This document shows, one piece after another, positions 19,896 to 31,639 of a stretch of DNA of 64,000 bases. The DNA lies in NCBI RefSeq assembly GCF_036323735.1, contig NC_086036.1, positions 24,044,064 to 24,108,063 of the forward strand, written 5' to 3'. The position numbers and the translations under genes are program-made. Under the pieces are notes generated by a model. That model was not told where the DNA came from, made no database searches, and was given only the letters and a program-made list of their open reading frames with translations. This stretch comes from Rattus norvegicus (lineage: Eukaryota; Chordata; Mammalia; Rodentia; Muridae). Positions within the stretch are counted from its first letter, which is position 1; each line of letters begins with the position of its first letter.

Positions 19896-19975
19896 AAATC
19901 CAAACTGGATTATACCTGAGGAATGACCGCCATGGATGTCCTCTGAGCTCCACATGCACCTACACACAGTATGTG

Positions 19976-19980
<5 letters not shown>

Positions 19981-20021
<41 letters not shown>

Positions 20022-20029
20022 CACACACA
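19981..20029. repeat. (CA)n microsatellite
   Basis: A CA run with one CTCT interruption near its end. Confidence 0.95.
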
Positions 20030-20344
20030 CATTATTATAGTAGTGCAAACCAGATTGAGTTGGTAGCCTTAGTAAAGACATCTTCCTGAGCCTGTTTCCC
20101 CCCATGAAACAGAGACAGAGACGTGCCTCCTTGGGTTGTGGTTTGTGTCTCAGCGAGCCTCCAATGAGGAGCTCAGCCCCTTTTGGTAAAGTCACAGACC
20201 TCTGGAAAGCTTGTCCCAGAGGCTCAGGGCGTGAGATGCAATTTTAACAGCCCGCATTGGGACAGCAGGTACCTGAGAGTACCTGGTTTCTGAAGGACTC
20301 GGATCCAGAAAGTAGGAGCCAGATGGTAAGAGCAACAAGGAGCT

Positions 20345-20545
20345 GGGCTGGAGAGATGGCCTGGTGGTTAAGAACACTTGTCAGAGGACCTGGGTTCCAC
20401 ACCCAGTCAGCTCACTCCAGTTCCAAAGGGAATCTGGTACCCTCTTCTGGCCTCCAAAGGACCCATGTGGAGCACAGGCATACATTCAGGCCAAACACCA
20501 TTACACATAAAATAAAAAATAAAGGTTAAAAATAAAAAAGATTTT
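20345..20545 (+). mobile_element. B2-type SINE
   Basis: GGGCTGGAGAGATGGCCTGG, TTAAGAACACTTGTCAGAGG and CCCTCTTCTGGCCTCC, with an A/T-rich tail. Confidence 0.8.
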
Positions 20546-20549
20546 TAAA

Positions 20550-20940
20550 AAATGAACAAGAAGGCTGGTTATTGTCTTCTACTTCAAGTAGAGTTTAAAT
20601 GCAGCCTATTGGGTGAGTGTGACTCAGTGGCTATTGGTTCTAGCCCCTGGAAACTAGGTACCACTCACTGGAAATATTTCCAGGCTAAGCACACTTCGTA
20701 TAGCCAGTAGCAGTCAAAATCGGACACCGTGAAGTTCTGTTGGGTGACTCAGGCTTCCAGGAGGGGGCTGGCATTTGTAGCCAGTGGCCCACAGTGGGTG
20801 GGGCAGCTACACCCACTTGTAGCTTCTATAGAGAATTCTATAGCTTTCTATCCTCCCTCTGAGATAGTGCCCTGGAGAACATCAGGTGCAGAGCTCGACA
20901 GGTTTGGCAGTACAAGTGTAGCGGGTGATCTGCTATGGTA
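20550..20940. other. Intergenic, no element recognised
   Basis: No gene or clear repeat is visible. Confidence 0.35.
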
Positions 20941-20942
20941 AA

Positions 20943-20948
20943 AGTACA

Positions 20949-20982
<34 letters not shown>

Positions 20983-20994
20983 CATACATACATA
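20943..20994. repeat. (TACA)n microsatellite
   Basis: About 12 units of CATA/TACA with one ATATATA interruption. Confidence 0.95.
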
Positions 20995-20999
20995 CGGGG

Positions 21000-22064
21000 C
21001 TCTGCGTCATGGAGCTAGAGCGCGGAGTCCTGCTTCGTGGATAGCTTTGCATCACTGAGGAAGTTAACCTTGCTTGCTTGCGACTGTAATTTCCCAATTG
21101 TTTGTCAAAGGGAGAAAATGGCACCTGTGTGACTCAATCAGGATACTTAAAGTACTCTGTAAGACTTTGAAATGCCATCTCACGGTCTCCTTTCAGGAAG
21201 TTAGAGGTGCTAAATGGCCTGCCTGAGTTCAACCAACAGCAGAGGCAGACGCCTGCTTATGAGGGCTTCCTTTGGTTCTCGGCAAGCAGGTGAGAAGCTC
21301 GAAACTGGCTCTGTTCCACCTGGGAATTCCACAGCCAGGTTGATCTGGTCGCCAAGCCTGACTTGAATGCGCGCGCACCAGGCCCGAGGAACTAACAACA
21401 CAGGGGTGAGTCACCCGGGCTCACTGCAGCAGGAGACCCCTCCCCCCTGCCACTTGGGCCAAAGCCTGGTTGCCCAGCAACGAGACATAATATATATAAA
21501 TAAAATACAGCTTCTTGCTTCAGGAGGGAGGGCCGGTGTCTTCTCGCTTCTCCTGTCCATTTCATCCCCGTCCTAGCCCAGATTCCTTGATTCGATGCTC
21601 AAAGCCCTCACTACAACAATCAGTGGTGGATTCCTAATGGTGGGGGCTGGGTTCTGCCCGGCACCCAGTTAGATAAAGTTGCCTCAGGGTGGTGCAGAGG
21701 GATAGGCTTGGCAGGTACACTGGACTTTACCGCCTCGGTGACTGGGCGAGGGCGGTTTGGATGGACTTGTGTGCCTCCTGATCCTGAGTCAAAAAGAGCA
21801 GGAGGTGCCCCAGGCTTCTGCAGGGAAATGTTGTCCATTTCCCAGGCATGGGTGGGACTTAGGCTACCTGTCAGCAGAATCAGCTTCAGCCGGATCTGCA
21901 CGTTTGGCCATTCACCTCGTCACTGGTGAGCTATTTTATTTAAAAGCCGAACACCTGGTAGTGTGGATCCCTGGGTGGGCTCTAGCCGGTGCCCCAGTCA
22001 GGTATGCACGTGGTCACAGCCATTAGTGTATAAGCTTCTCTGGGAAAGCACTGCACTTGGGGAG

Positions 22065-22065
<1 letters not shown>
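21000..22065. other. About 1 kb of repeat-poor intergenic DNA
   Basis: No SINE is visible over roughly 1,060 bp, which is unusual here. Short overlapping open frames on both strands (up to 93 codons) show no recognisable product. It may be a unique conserved stretch, but nothing in the sequence names its role. Confidence 0.4.

Positions 22066-22066
<1 letters not shown>

Positions 22067-22110
<44 letters not shown>
22067..22110. repeat. (CA)n microsatellite
   Basis: A pure CA run of about 21 units. Confidence 0.95.
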
Positions 22111-22111
<1 letters not shown>

Positions 22112-22435
22112 CCCACACCCACATGTATGTGTATATCTCACTTCATTAACCTTTACGATGATTCTGTAACATTATTTTGGGGTGGGGGTGGCTCAGCTTT
22201 CCCATGGTTTGGCTCGTACCTTTGAGACTTTTAGGTGCACAAGTTGATCAATTTTGACCTCACAGCCTTCCAGACACCAAGCACTGGTACTTTTACAGTT
22301 TCCCTCCTTGCCTTCTCTTGACAGCCCACCAGTGACCTCTAGTCATAGGTCATGCTCTTAGGTGATTTTAACATAAATGAAATCATACACAATGTAATGT
22401 TTTATCTGTTTTCTTTCACTTAGCATGATGCATTC

Positions 22436-22437
<2 letters not shown>

Positions 22438-22472
<35 letters not shown>

Positions 22473-22580
22473 ACCAGAGGTCAGAAGTCGGTTTCTGCCT
22501 CCATCATGTGAGGACTGGGATTGAACTCAGGATCTCAGGCTTGGCGGCAAGCACCTTTATCCAGTAAGCCATCTGGCAGT
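22438..22580 (-). mobile_element. B3-like SINE with (TG)n tail
   Basis: A TG run (22,438-22,471) followed by CACCAGAGGTCAGAAGTCGG, GGATTGAACTCAGGATCTC and AGTAAGCCATCTGGC. Confidence 0.7.
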
Positions 22581-22589
22581 CACACTGTG

Positions 22590-23140
22590 TTTCAGCTCTG
22601 TTCAGATTCTCGTTGGTCTGTTCCTTTCTCTGTTAATCCAACAACAAACTGTTGGTGCTGTGTGAGGAGGAGGAACACACAAGTACATATCTCTGAGCAC
22701 ACAGCTTCATCTCTCCTGTGGGAATGCCTAAGAGAGAACGTCCCGGCTCATTAAGTGGGTATTATTGTCATCTCTGTTTTAGAGCTCAATGGTGCATCCT
22801 CAGAGAGGCTGAGCAGCGGCCACGAGTTCAAAGCCATGACTGACCTCTTCACGAGGAGTTCATTCACCCCTGATATTATAAAGTGGGGCATTATTTTAAG
22901 TGAAAGGCTCTTTTTTTTTGGGGGGGTTACTACACATGGGTTGAATTCAAGTTTGTTGCTTGTGTGACTAACTGTCCTTGAATACAAGTTGTAACCACAG
23001 CAAGTGAGGACATTCCTGAAGGTAACTAGTGCCAGCTTGAGCTGGAGGTCTATGGGGACTAGATGTTTTGGGTCAGCTTTGTGAAGATGGCCGAAGGTGG
23101 ACCAAACCTCTGGAAGAGCAAGTCTGAGCCCTACTTTTTT
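22590..23140. other. Intergenic, no element recognised
   Basis: No gene or confident repeat, apart from a short T/G homopolymer run near 22,915. Confidence 0.35.
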
Positions 23141-23144
23141 GTTT

Positions 23145-23380
23145 TGGTTTGGTTTGGTTTTTGGTCAAGGTCTCATGTAGCCCAGGTTGGCCTCAATGTC
23201 CATATTTAGCCGAGGCTGACCTTGTACGTCATTTTCCTGCCTTCACCTCTTAGGTGCTGGGATTATTGGAGATTATAGGTGCTGGCTATCACGGCTATTT
23301 TGTGTGGTGCTGGGAATTGGATGCAGGACTTTGTGTACGCTAGGAAGCAAGCTACCAGTTGAGCTGCACCCTCCAGCTGC
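23145..23380 (-). mobile_element. B4 (ID-B1) SINE
   Basis: TCAAGGTCTCATGTAGCCCA and GTGCTGGGATTATTGG (B1-like), then GGATGCAGGACTTTGTGTACG and CTACCAGTTGAGCTGCAC (ID-like). Confidence 0.6.
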
Positions 23381-23408
23381 TGTTGTTGTTTTTTGTTGGT
23401 TTGTTTGT

Positions 23409-23500
23409 TTATTTTTTTCTTTTTTTCAGAGCTGGGGACCGAACCCAGGGCCTTGCACTTGCTAGGCAAGTGCTCAACCCTGAGCTAAATCTCCAACCCC
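23409..23500 (-). mobile_element. ID SINE
   Basis: TTTTTTCAGAGCTGGGGACCG, CTTGCTAGGCAAGTGCTC and TAAATCTCCAACCCC. Full length with a few substitutions. Confidence 0.93.
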
Positions 23501-23799
23501 TGATGTTTTAATGTTAAATGCATTCCAGACTTGACCAAAAGCAGGACCATTAGGGTGGTTTTATATCGTTTCCCCAAGCCCCTGGCTTTCGAGCATTTCC
23601 TGTCTCTCAAGTATAAAAGGTTCAAAGGTTGTGTACTTTCTTGCCAGTGTTGGTCCTTTTTAGGGACAACATTCAGAAAACAAGATAAGGTGCTGGATGG
23701 ACTCAAGGTTGGGTTATCAGAGCCAGACAGTTCTAGAGAAAAACCCAAAGGCTCCTGACTGGAAGTCATGTGACTAGATACTCCAAGTTCCTGCCCTCA

Positions 23800-23920
23800 C
23801 GTCTTTACAGTGATGGATTATAAACTGGAATTGTGAACTGAAATAATCCCTTGCATCGTCTAAGTTGTTTTTTGCCAAGGAATTTATCACAGTCACAGAA
23901 GCGAACCTAGGCCAGTAGGT
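23800..23920 (+). mobile_element. 3' fragment of MaLR-type LTR
   Basis: ACTGGAATTGTGAACTGAAATAA, TTGCCAAGGAATTTATCACAG and AACCTAGGCC resemble the 3' end of other MaLR-type LTRs in this window. Confidence 0.45.
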
Positions 23921-24377
23921 GATTAACTCTTTCCTCATCTCTGCCTGTGTGGCTTCCCATGGTGGGCTGAGGAGAGGGCTGAGGTCCTGCAGTCAAACGA
24001 GGCTGGAGTGCTTGGAGTGGGTCGGGGCTAGTGGTTTTAAGATGGCCAAGATGATCTTGGAAGTGAAGCCTTAATGCTGGGAGGAGCATCTTGAGATGGC
24101 AAGACGGAGGGACACTCCAGGACATTAGGCAATGAATGTGCAACCTGAGATGAGTGCATCTACCAGGAGGCTTCTAGGGTGCTGAGCTCTTCTGGCTTAT
24201 CCATTAGTGTCTCTGGGGCCTAGATTGGCCACCAACCTTTCTCTGACACTTTTGTCTATGAGAATAACTCTGGTGATCATAGTCTTAGGTGGCCAGGATA
24301 CTTGGGAAAAGTACCTAGTGAACTGTGGAAGGGGTTTGGAAGAATCAGGAGAAAGGATAAGGAGTGGACTGGATCGT

Positions 24378-24957
24378 TTCATGTCAGCTTGATACAACCT
24401 AGAGTCCTTGGAGAGGAAGAAGCCTCAATTGAGAAGGAACCTCCGTAAGATCTGACTGTAAGGAATTTTTAAAATTAGTAATCGGGGCTGGAGAGATGGC
24501 TCAACTGTTAAGAATGCCAGCTGCTCTAGAGAACCGGGATTCAATTCCCAGTACTCACATGGCAGCTTACAACTGTCTGTGACTCCAATTTCAGGGGATC
24601 TGACACCCTCACACAAACATACATGCAAGCACATAAAATAAAAATAAATCTTAAAAAATACTAAAATTAATGATCAGTGGGGCCCACTGTGGGTGACGCC
24701 ATCCCTTGGCTGGTGGTCCTCGGTGCTATAGGAAAGCAGGCCGAGTAAGCCACGTGGAGCAAGTCAGTAAGCAGCACCCTTCCACGGCCTCTGCAGCAGT
24801 ACCTGCCTCCAGGTTCCTGCCTTGCTTGAGTTCCTGTCTTGATTTCCTCCAATACTGAGCAGTGATTTGAATGCATAAGTCAAACAAGCCCTTTCTCCCC
24901 TGTTCATTTTTGGTCATGGTGTTTCATCACATGATAGCCTAACCAGAACAGGGAAAG
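24378..24957 (+). mobile_element. MaLR-type LTR split by a B2
   Basis: TGTCAGCTTGATACAACC at the left. It resumes after the B2 with CCCACTGTGGGTGACGCC, GGAGCAAGTCAGTAAGCAGC, CTGCCTCCAGGTTCCTGCC and TTTTGGTCATGGTGTTTCATC. A sister copy lies at 32,428-32,946. Confidence 0.65.
24484..24660 (+). mobile_element. B2 SINE inside LTR
   Basis: GGGGCTGGAGAGATGGCTCA head, a shortened middle and an A-rich tail. TTAGTAATC and TTAATGATC flank it as an imperfect target duplication. Confidence 0.85.
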
Positions 24958-25140
24958 ATAAAAATATGTATACACAGAGGAAAAGGAAGGACGAACAGTT
25001 CTCATTTTACTGCTGAGTCATAGAAGCTAGAAGGGAAGTACAGACCTCCGGACCCCTAAGAGAAGATGCTGCAGTGGTTCACGGAATCCCGTAGCACACA
25101 ACCACTGTTTCAGGTACAGAGTCATCACTATTAACCATTT

Positions 25141-25198
25141 TTTTTTTGGTTCTTTTTTTTTTTTTCGGAGCTGGGGACCAAACCCAGGGCCTTGCGCT
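25141..25198 (-). mobile_element. 5'-truncated ID SINE with intact target duplication
   Basis: Only the 3' half of ID is present (T-tail, GGAGCTGGGGACCAAACCCA and GGGCCTTGCGC). The A-box half is absent. ACTATTAACCATTT lies at 25,127-25,140 and again at 25,199-25,212, so the element inserted already truncated rather than being deleted later. Confidence 0.93.
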
Positions 25199-25212
25199 AC
25201 TATTAACCATTT

Positions 25213-25700
25213 TTAAATTGACTTTTAGCTGGTTTTTAAGCAGCGTGTGCATTGCGTCATTACTGAGAGTATGTACTTGTCAGTGTGGGTGTATGCATGT
25301 GTACCTTGGGTGCACATATGTGCATGCATGTACGACCTTGAGTGTTGTTAGACGAGGCATGGTGGAGGTCATGTAGAAGTAAAAGATAGAAGATAGGTAT
25401 CTCTAAAGGCTGCATGGCTCCTTTGGCCAGAACTGAAGGGCCAACGTCTTTCCGAGGAAACGGAGAATGTGTGCTGTGGTGCTCGGGCTTGAAGTTTTGT
25501 AAGGCTAGAAAGGAGGAAAGGCAGGTATATCAGGGTGGGCTAGGGGGTAACTGTCTGGCCTTAGACCTGTGCCTCCGACGTTTCAGACAGAAACCACCTG
25601 TTAAGGCACTTATTCCTGAGCTTTGCACGTGGTTTCCAGGGCAAGCTTTGCCACACTGAAAGAGTTTTACCCTCTAGGTATATTTCCTCAATTTCCCTCT
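25213..25700. other. Intergenic, no element recognised
   Basis: No gene or confident repeat. Confidence 0.35.
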
Positions 25701-25709
25701 TATTATTTT

Positions 25710-25870
25710 TTTAGATTTATTAATTATTATTATTATTTATTTATTATAAGTACATTGTAGCTGTCTTTGAACACACCAGAAGAGGGTATCAAATCTCATT
25801 ACAGATGGTTGTGAGCCACCATGTGGATGCTGGACCTTTGGGAGAGCAGTCACTGCTCTTAACCACAGCC
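25710..25870 (-). mobile_element. B2 SINE, shortened
   Basis: ATTATTATT-rich tail, ACACCAGAAGAGGGTATCAA, GGTTGTGAGCCACCATGTGG and GAGCAGTCACTGCTCTTAACC. Confidence 0.85.
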
Positions 25871-25879
25871 CCTTATTAT

Positions 25880-26095
25880 TTTTTTTTTGAGACAGTCTTT
25901 CACTGAGCCTGAAGCTCACTGACTGGTCGAGGCCAGATTGCCTATGAACTCCTTGAATGTACTTGTCTCCTCCATGCCTCACCGTCAAGTGCTGGGATTG
26001 TGGGTATACACAAGTGCATTCAAGTGTGTAAATGTATACATGTGTGCTTGTGCACACACCCCACACAGACACACAAATTAAAAATTTAATAAAAC
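25880..26095 (-). mobile_element. B4/RSINE-like SINE
   Basis: TTTGAGACAGTCTTTCACTG, CCTGAAGCTCACTGACTGG and GTGCTGGGATTGTGGG. A similar shorter copy lies at 26,265-26,415. Confidence 0.55.
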
Positions 26096-26264
26096 ACCTT
26101 TTTTAAAAAATGTGAAGTGTACTAGAGAAGTACTTGACCTCTGACTTCCATGTGTTTGGGCACACCCACCTGCACATACATGAACATATTATATATATTC
26201 TCATGCAGCATGAGAGAGACAGACAGATAGACAGACAGACAATAACAACAACAGAAACCAAACT

Positions 26265-26415
26265 ACCTGATGTCTTTCCTTGAGCCTGAAGTTCACTGAC
26301 TGATCTAGGTCAGGTGGCCTGTGAGCTCCCTGGATGCACTTGTCTTCTGCATGCCGTACCCCCAAGTAATGATCTGCACCTCTTAAACAGCCAGGCACCC
26401 CACTGTATGGTTGCA
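26265..26415 (-). mobile_element. B4/RSINE-like SINE fragment
   Basis: CTTGAGCCTGAAGTTCACTG and GTGAGCTCCCTGGATGCAC parallel the neighbouring copy at 25,880. Confidence 0.5.
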
Positions 26416-26417
26416 TG

Positions 26418-26770
26418 GTGTCATAGTCACCGTTCTATTGCTGTAAGAGAAACCATGGGCAAGGAAACTTGTAAAAGAAAGCATTTCATTGGAAACTTGA
26501 ATGTAGTTTCAGAACGCAAGTCCATGACTACCATGATGGGGCATGTGGGAGCGGGGTCAGAAGGAGTGGTGTTGGAGCAATCAATAGCAGAGTGCTTCCA
26601 TTTGACCCACGAGCAGGAAGCATATATGAAGGAATGTCATTCTTCCAGTGACACACATCCAGTAAGGCCACGCCTCCTAATCCTTTTCATACAGTTTCAT
26701 TAACTGGGACCAAGCATGCAAACATGTGAGCCTAACAGGGAATCAGTCACATTTAAAGCGCCACACATAA
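26418..26770 (-). mobile_element. MaLR-type LTR, reverse
   Basis: Runs from TTCTATTGCTGTAAGAGAAACC and AGCATTTCATTGGAAACTTG to CAGTGACACACATCCAG, GGCCACGCCTCCTAATCC and ACCAAGCATGCAAACATGTG. Confidence 0.65.
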
Positions 26771-26784
26771 GCAATTAAATTTTT

Positions 26785-26945
26785 TTTTGTTGTTTTTTGT
26801 TTGTTTTTCAAGACAGGGTTTCTCTGTGTAGCCCTGGCTGTCCTGGAACTCACTCTGTAGACCAGGCTGGCCTCAAACTCACAGAGATCCACCTGCCTCT
26901 GCCCCCCAAGTGCTGGGATTAAAGGTGTGCACTCCCACTCCTAAC
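26785..26945 (-). mobile_element. B1 SINE, full length
   Basis: CAAGACAGGGTTTCTCTGTG, GTAGACCAGGCTGGCCTCAA and GTGCTGGGATTAAAGGTGTG. One of the best preserved B1 copies here. Confidence 0.93.
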
Positions 26946-26949
26946 AGCA

Positions 26950-28250
26950 AGTACATTTGTTAAGGACAATATCCCAACTATAACGTGCACTCCTAGTCCT
27001 CTAAACGCATGTCCTTATCACAGTGCAAAATCTGATCCTGCCAGCTCTATGGTTGCAAAGTCTTAAACTCATACCAGCACTGTCAACATCTAGAATCCAA
27101 GTTTGTTACTCCAAATCAAATGATCTGCTTCCAGTATTAATGATAGGACAAGGACAGTGGCCATTTCTATTCCAAAAGGCAGAAGAAAGGAGTAAAGTGG
27201 CTCAAAGCAAGTATGAGACCCAGAAGTGGGGCATAAGTGTTGGGGAGTGGGACTAAGGCTGGGCCTCTGGGGTGTCAGGCAGCCCCACTCCTAGCACCTT
27301 GCCGGGCTCATCCCTCATGACTGCTCTCTGGAGTTGGAAGGGTACATTGGAGTGTGCAGGTTGCCCAGGCGGGCATTGCAACCCATTAGTGGCAGCAGCA
27401 TTCTGAGGCATCAGCACCTCAGCAGTGATCCCAATATATATATATATATAGTCACAGGGAGCTATCCCTCTAAGCACTGACATTCATTAAATCTCTCCAA
27501 CTTGTAAAATTTCCATGTGAAGGAATTCAAACCTTTTAATCTCTCCTGTCTTGTAATAAAAGTTTAATGAAAATATTTTCATTTTCTCCACTTGGTAAAA
27601 GTCCTGTGTAAGGCCCAGGTAGTTGTATTCTGGGAACTTAATGGCCTTGAGTGGCCAGCCCCTTTCCTTTATTTCCTTTGCTCCAATTAGAAAGTGAAAC
27701 AAAAATAACCAGCCAGTGACAGAAGCTGAACTACAGCCAGTGGGAAACCCCGTGAGATAGAGTGAAGTCTAAATGAGCTTCCTACCTTGGCATCCTTGTT
27801 CGCTTGCTTTGGGTCCTGACACTTCCTTTGCCTTGCCCAATTACTTCCCTTTTATTCATGTGTATCTTTGGGTGATACCTACAATATCTGTTCCCAGCAC
27901 TGCTCCCACAGCTCCTAAGAGAACCTTCTATCAAGAGTTTCGTGTGCAGTCTCCATCCTCTGTGCAGCCTATTCTGTGCATCCTCTGAAATCTAGGTGGA
28001 GGCCTCCATGCCTTCTGAGCTCTTGCATTTGCCCCCTGCAGAATTTTAGCACGACATGGATGTGGACATTGGCAAAATCTGCTCCCTCCTACACCTGGGC
28101 TGCCTGAGCCATGGTTGGAGCAGCTGGGATTCCATACTGGAATTTGATGAACTGGGTCTTGAGACAGCTTCGAGGCAGTGGGCACTCCTGCTTTGATGGC
28201 TCCACCATTCTCAACGTGGTACGGGAAGAGAAGCCTTGATGTCTGGAGAG
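26950..28250 (-). mobile_element. Probable MaLR internal sequence
   Basis: About 1.3 kb beyond the reverse LTR and a B1, without other repeats. The text (for example GGCAGAAGAAAGGAGTAAAG and CATTCATTAAATCTCTCCAA) recalls rodent MaLR internal sequence, in the orientation expected for the LTR at 26,418. No coding potential remains. A short AT run lies at 27,433-27,451. Confidence 0.4.
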
Positions 28251-28444
28251 CTCTGAGGGTCTCTTCTCCCGATGCAGAAGAAAAGCTGACTATTGAATTG
28301 ATATTTGTCTCTTGAATATGGGAGCGGCATGGCTACACTCTTAGCATTCTCCATTGAACATGCCTTCTCACTCCTGGCATGCCAGTCTGCATAGTTTCCT
28401 TTTATTTATAAATGACATCTGTAGATCATTCCTTTGTTCTTATA

Positions 28445-28830
28445 TCTCGGCTTAAGTGGTTAAAAGCAACTGCAAACATGACAGCCTGATCCTCAGAGCC
28501 CACATAAACATGCGATTAAAAAGGGAAGGAAGGAAGGAAGGAAGAAAGAAAGGAAAGGAAGGAGGGATGGAAATAAAGAAGACAGGAAGGAAAGGAAGAT
28601 TGGGTTTTGTAATATGGCTCTAGGAAGGAGGGCTTGGGCACATTCCTGGGGCTCACTGGCCAGCCACTGTAGCCTACTTGGGGAGCTCCAATGAGAGATC
28701 TTACTCCACCCTAGAAAAACCACAAATGAACAAACAAACAAAAAAAACAAACGAAAACTAGGTGGATGGTGTCTGAAAAATGAGGTCTAAGATTGTTCTC
28801 TGGTCTTCATGAGCACCACCACACATGTAC
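28445..28830 (+). mobile_element. B4-like SINE with expanded (GGAA)n
   Basis: Head GTGGTTAAAAGCAACTGC and CCTGATCCTCAGAGCCC, then a GGAA/GAAA tract (28,519-28,590) and a degraded body and CA/TA tail. Confidence 0.5.
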
Positions 28831-29330
28831 CGACCCACACATGAATATGTATGTACCCCCCACATGATTTTGCATGTATATAATCCACACATATGAATAT
28901 GCATTTACACAAATACTACCCTGACCAAAATAGCTACGTAGCCCTCCCACATTCTGCCTATGAGTTTATTCCACCAGAAGTCCTATTCCAGCTTCAGTAA
29001 AGGCACAGGGCTCCTGACGCGACACCATTCTTGTTCCTATTCAACAAGGGAGATTTTAATGCCTACTTCTGACTAGTCATTCCTTATTTCCACTTCTTAC
29101 ATCGTCAGAATGTTTACCCCTTCACACGTCTCTTGGCATTCTGGTTGTAACCACTGAAATAATTGCTACGGAGCATGAAACTTTCCTAGTCATACCTTGT
29201 TCATGTCTTTGCTCCTCAGCACTTCAGGTACTTACATAATTATAGCAACCATCCCACTCTCTGTGTTAGAAACGAAGAATAGTCTTGTTGTATACAGGAA
29301 AACAAACCAAACAAAAGTTATTTGGCAAGG
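28830..29330. other. Intergenic, no element recognised
   Basis: No gene or confident repeat. The left end is CA/TA-rich. Confidence 0.35.
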
Positions 29331-29333
29331 CAA

Positions 29334-29334
<1 letters not shown>

Positions 29335-29384
<50 letters not shown>
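29335..29384. repeat. (TG)n microsatellite
   Basis: A pure TG run of about 25 units. Confidence 0.97.
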
Positions 29385-29386
<2 letters not shown>

Positions 29387-29419
29387 GTACATTTGAACCT
29401 GTATGTATGACCTACTTTT

Positions 29420-31350
29420 ATACACCAGCGATAAACCACCGTGATCAAGGCAACTTATAAATGAAAGCTTTTAATTGGGATTTTGGTTTTAGAGGGCTAC
29501 ACTCCATGATGGCAGAGCAAAGGCACGCTGGCAGGAACAGCTGAGGGCTCACATCTCACCTAGCAAGCAGGAGACAGAGAGAACATGGAAATGGCATCTC
29601 CGTTTGAAGTCTTAATGCCTGCTCCAAATGAAACACCTCTTCCAACCAGGTCAAGTCTCCTGTTCCTGCCCAGACAGTTCCACCAACTGCGAACCAAGTA
29701 GTCAAACATATAAGCTCAGGGGGTCATTCTCATTCAAACCACCACGTTTCACTCTCTAGTATCCTTAACCCCGCCCCCCAATATCAGAATGCATTTAGTC
29801 TGACTCCAAAAGTCACCACAGTCTTTTACAGTTTCAACATAGTTTAAAAGTCCAAAGTCTCTTATGAGACTCAAGACTATCTTTTAATTGTAACTCCCTG
29901 TAAAATCAGAAAGCAAATTACATATTTCTAACACACAAGGGCATAGAATATACATGACCACTCTGAAAGGGAGGGATATGAGCGCATTGAGGAATAATGG
30001 ATCAAAGAAAAACCAAAACCCAGCAGGGCAAATCCAAATCCTGTAGCTTCATGACTGATGTCAAAGAGCAGAAATGGCTCTGCCTTTCCAATGTTGCCGC
30101 CTGTTAACGTTCTTCTCTCGCAGGCTGGTTCCACTCCTTCTAAGCAGCTCTCATTGGCAGGCATCCTGTGGCTATGGCACCTTTAACATCGTGGGGGCTC
30201 TGATGCAACCTAGGAGTAACTTTTACAGCTTTACAAAAAGGCTTCTCAAGGCTTCCATGCAGAGGCCAGCCTGCTACTCAGGGCCTCACACCTTAACCTT
30301 AGTGGTATGGTAATCTTAGGGTCCTTCATGACTCTAAAGCCAGAACCATCTGAACAACACTGCCGTGTTTGACTGCCTGCCTGAAACCCTTGAATCACGT
30401 AGGAAATGAAAACTTCGTAGGTGTTTCCTTTCACCAGTTGGAAGCTTATTTGGGTAGAGTCTTGCCCTGACGGCAATCCCCTGCCTCCCATTTTCATTTC
30501 AGACCTGGTTTCTCCTTAATCTCAGTATCTCTTCCAGCACAAGTCTTGGCTCCAACATTACATTTTCTGATGATCTTTTTTCTCTTCGAATTGTACATTT
30601 GTATTTTTTTTTTTGCCTTGCTTGCTCTTTTTCCTTTGTAGAAATGCACATGTAACTATGAAACAGGCCTAATGTTAGGGTATCTTGAAATCTCCTTTGC
30701 CAAGTTAGTCTATTGTTTTCCAATTTAGTCTCAGGGAAAGTCTTAGGACAAATGCACAAACCAGCTACAGCCCTTGCCAGAATATCCCAAGAAAAGTCTC
30801 CAGCCCAGCTGCTAATGTTCTCTCCTGAAACCTCTTGCGTTGGGCTTCCACAGGCCACACTGCTCAGCCATACTGTCTTTCAAGCTCTTACTAGGATGCC
30901 ATCAAGCCCCACTTAAAGAATTCAATTACCTTTCTAGTCCAAAGCCACTAATGTCTTCCATGCGCCTCCAACACCCTGCATGGTCAGATCTGTCACAGCA
31001 ACACCCCACTCATAGTACCAATTCCCACGATGGTTTCTTTTCTATTGCTGTGCTAAAACACTCTGATCAGAGAAGCTTATACATGAAGTGTTTCACTGGA
31101 CTGACATTTTCAAGGGTGGTCGTTCACAGCAGCAGAGGTTGAGAGCTCACAGCTCAAACAGTAAGCGGGAAGCAGAGAGCACACTGGGAACTGACAGAAG
31201 TCTTTTGAAACCTCAAAGCTACCCTTGGCTCAACGCCGCCGCCAGCTTTACCAAGGCCACACCTTTCCCAAACAAAGGATTCCACCAACTGGGGATCAAG
31301 GATTCAAACACATGAGCTTAGTGGAGCCGTTCTCCTTCAAACCACAACAG
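29420..31350 (-). mobile_element. MaLR-type element: LTR-internal-LTR remnant
   Basis: Two reverse-orientation LTR copies of the same family lie at about 29,420-29,748 (...AGGCAACTTATAAATGAAAG to ...TCATTCTCATTCAAACCACC) and 31,027-31,350 (...TTTTCTATTGCTGTGCTAAA to ...TTCTCCTTCAAACCACAAC). They bracket about 1.3 kb whose right end, read in reverse, is GGAATTGGTACTATGAGTGG, GGTGTTGCTGTGACAGATC and TGACCATGCAGGGTGTTGG, the known start of MaLR internal sequence. These are non-autonomous retroelements and no protein-coding frame is preserved. Confidence 0.6.
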
Positions 31351-31639
31351 AAGCCCAGCACAGCGACCAAGCACACTTGGTCAAGATGGCTTCTGTCTTC
31401 CTCCCTGACACAGGTGGTGATTCAGCCCACTGGTCGGAACTTGACTTCACAGAGAAGAAGGGAAGGTCCAGGACATATGAGTCATTTCCAGATTACCTTT
31501 GAGAACAGCAGCAGCAGCAATCACTATAACTTTGATAGAAAAAGATTTTCTTCTTCTTTATAGGTATAAACCAGTATATGCTGATCATTTGAAGTCTCTA
31601 GAAAGGGTAACTTGTTATTTAAAAAAATACTGAATTTTA

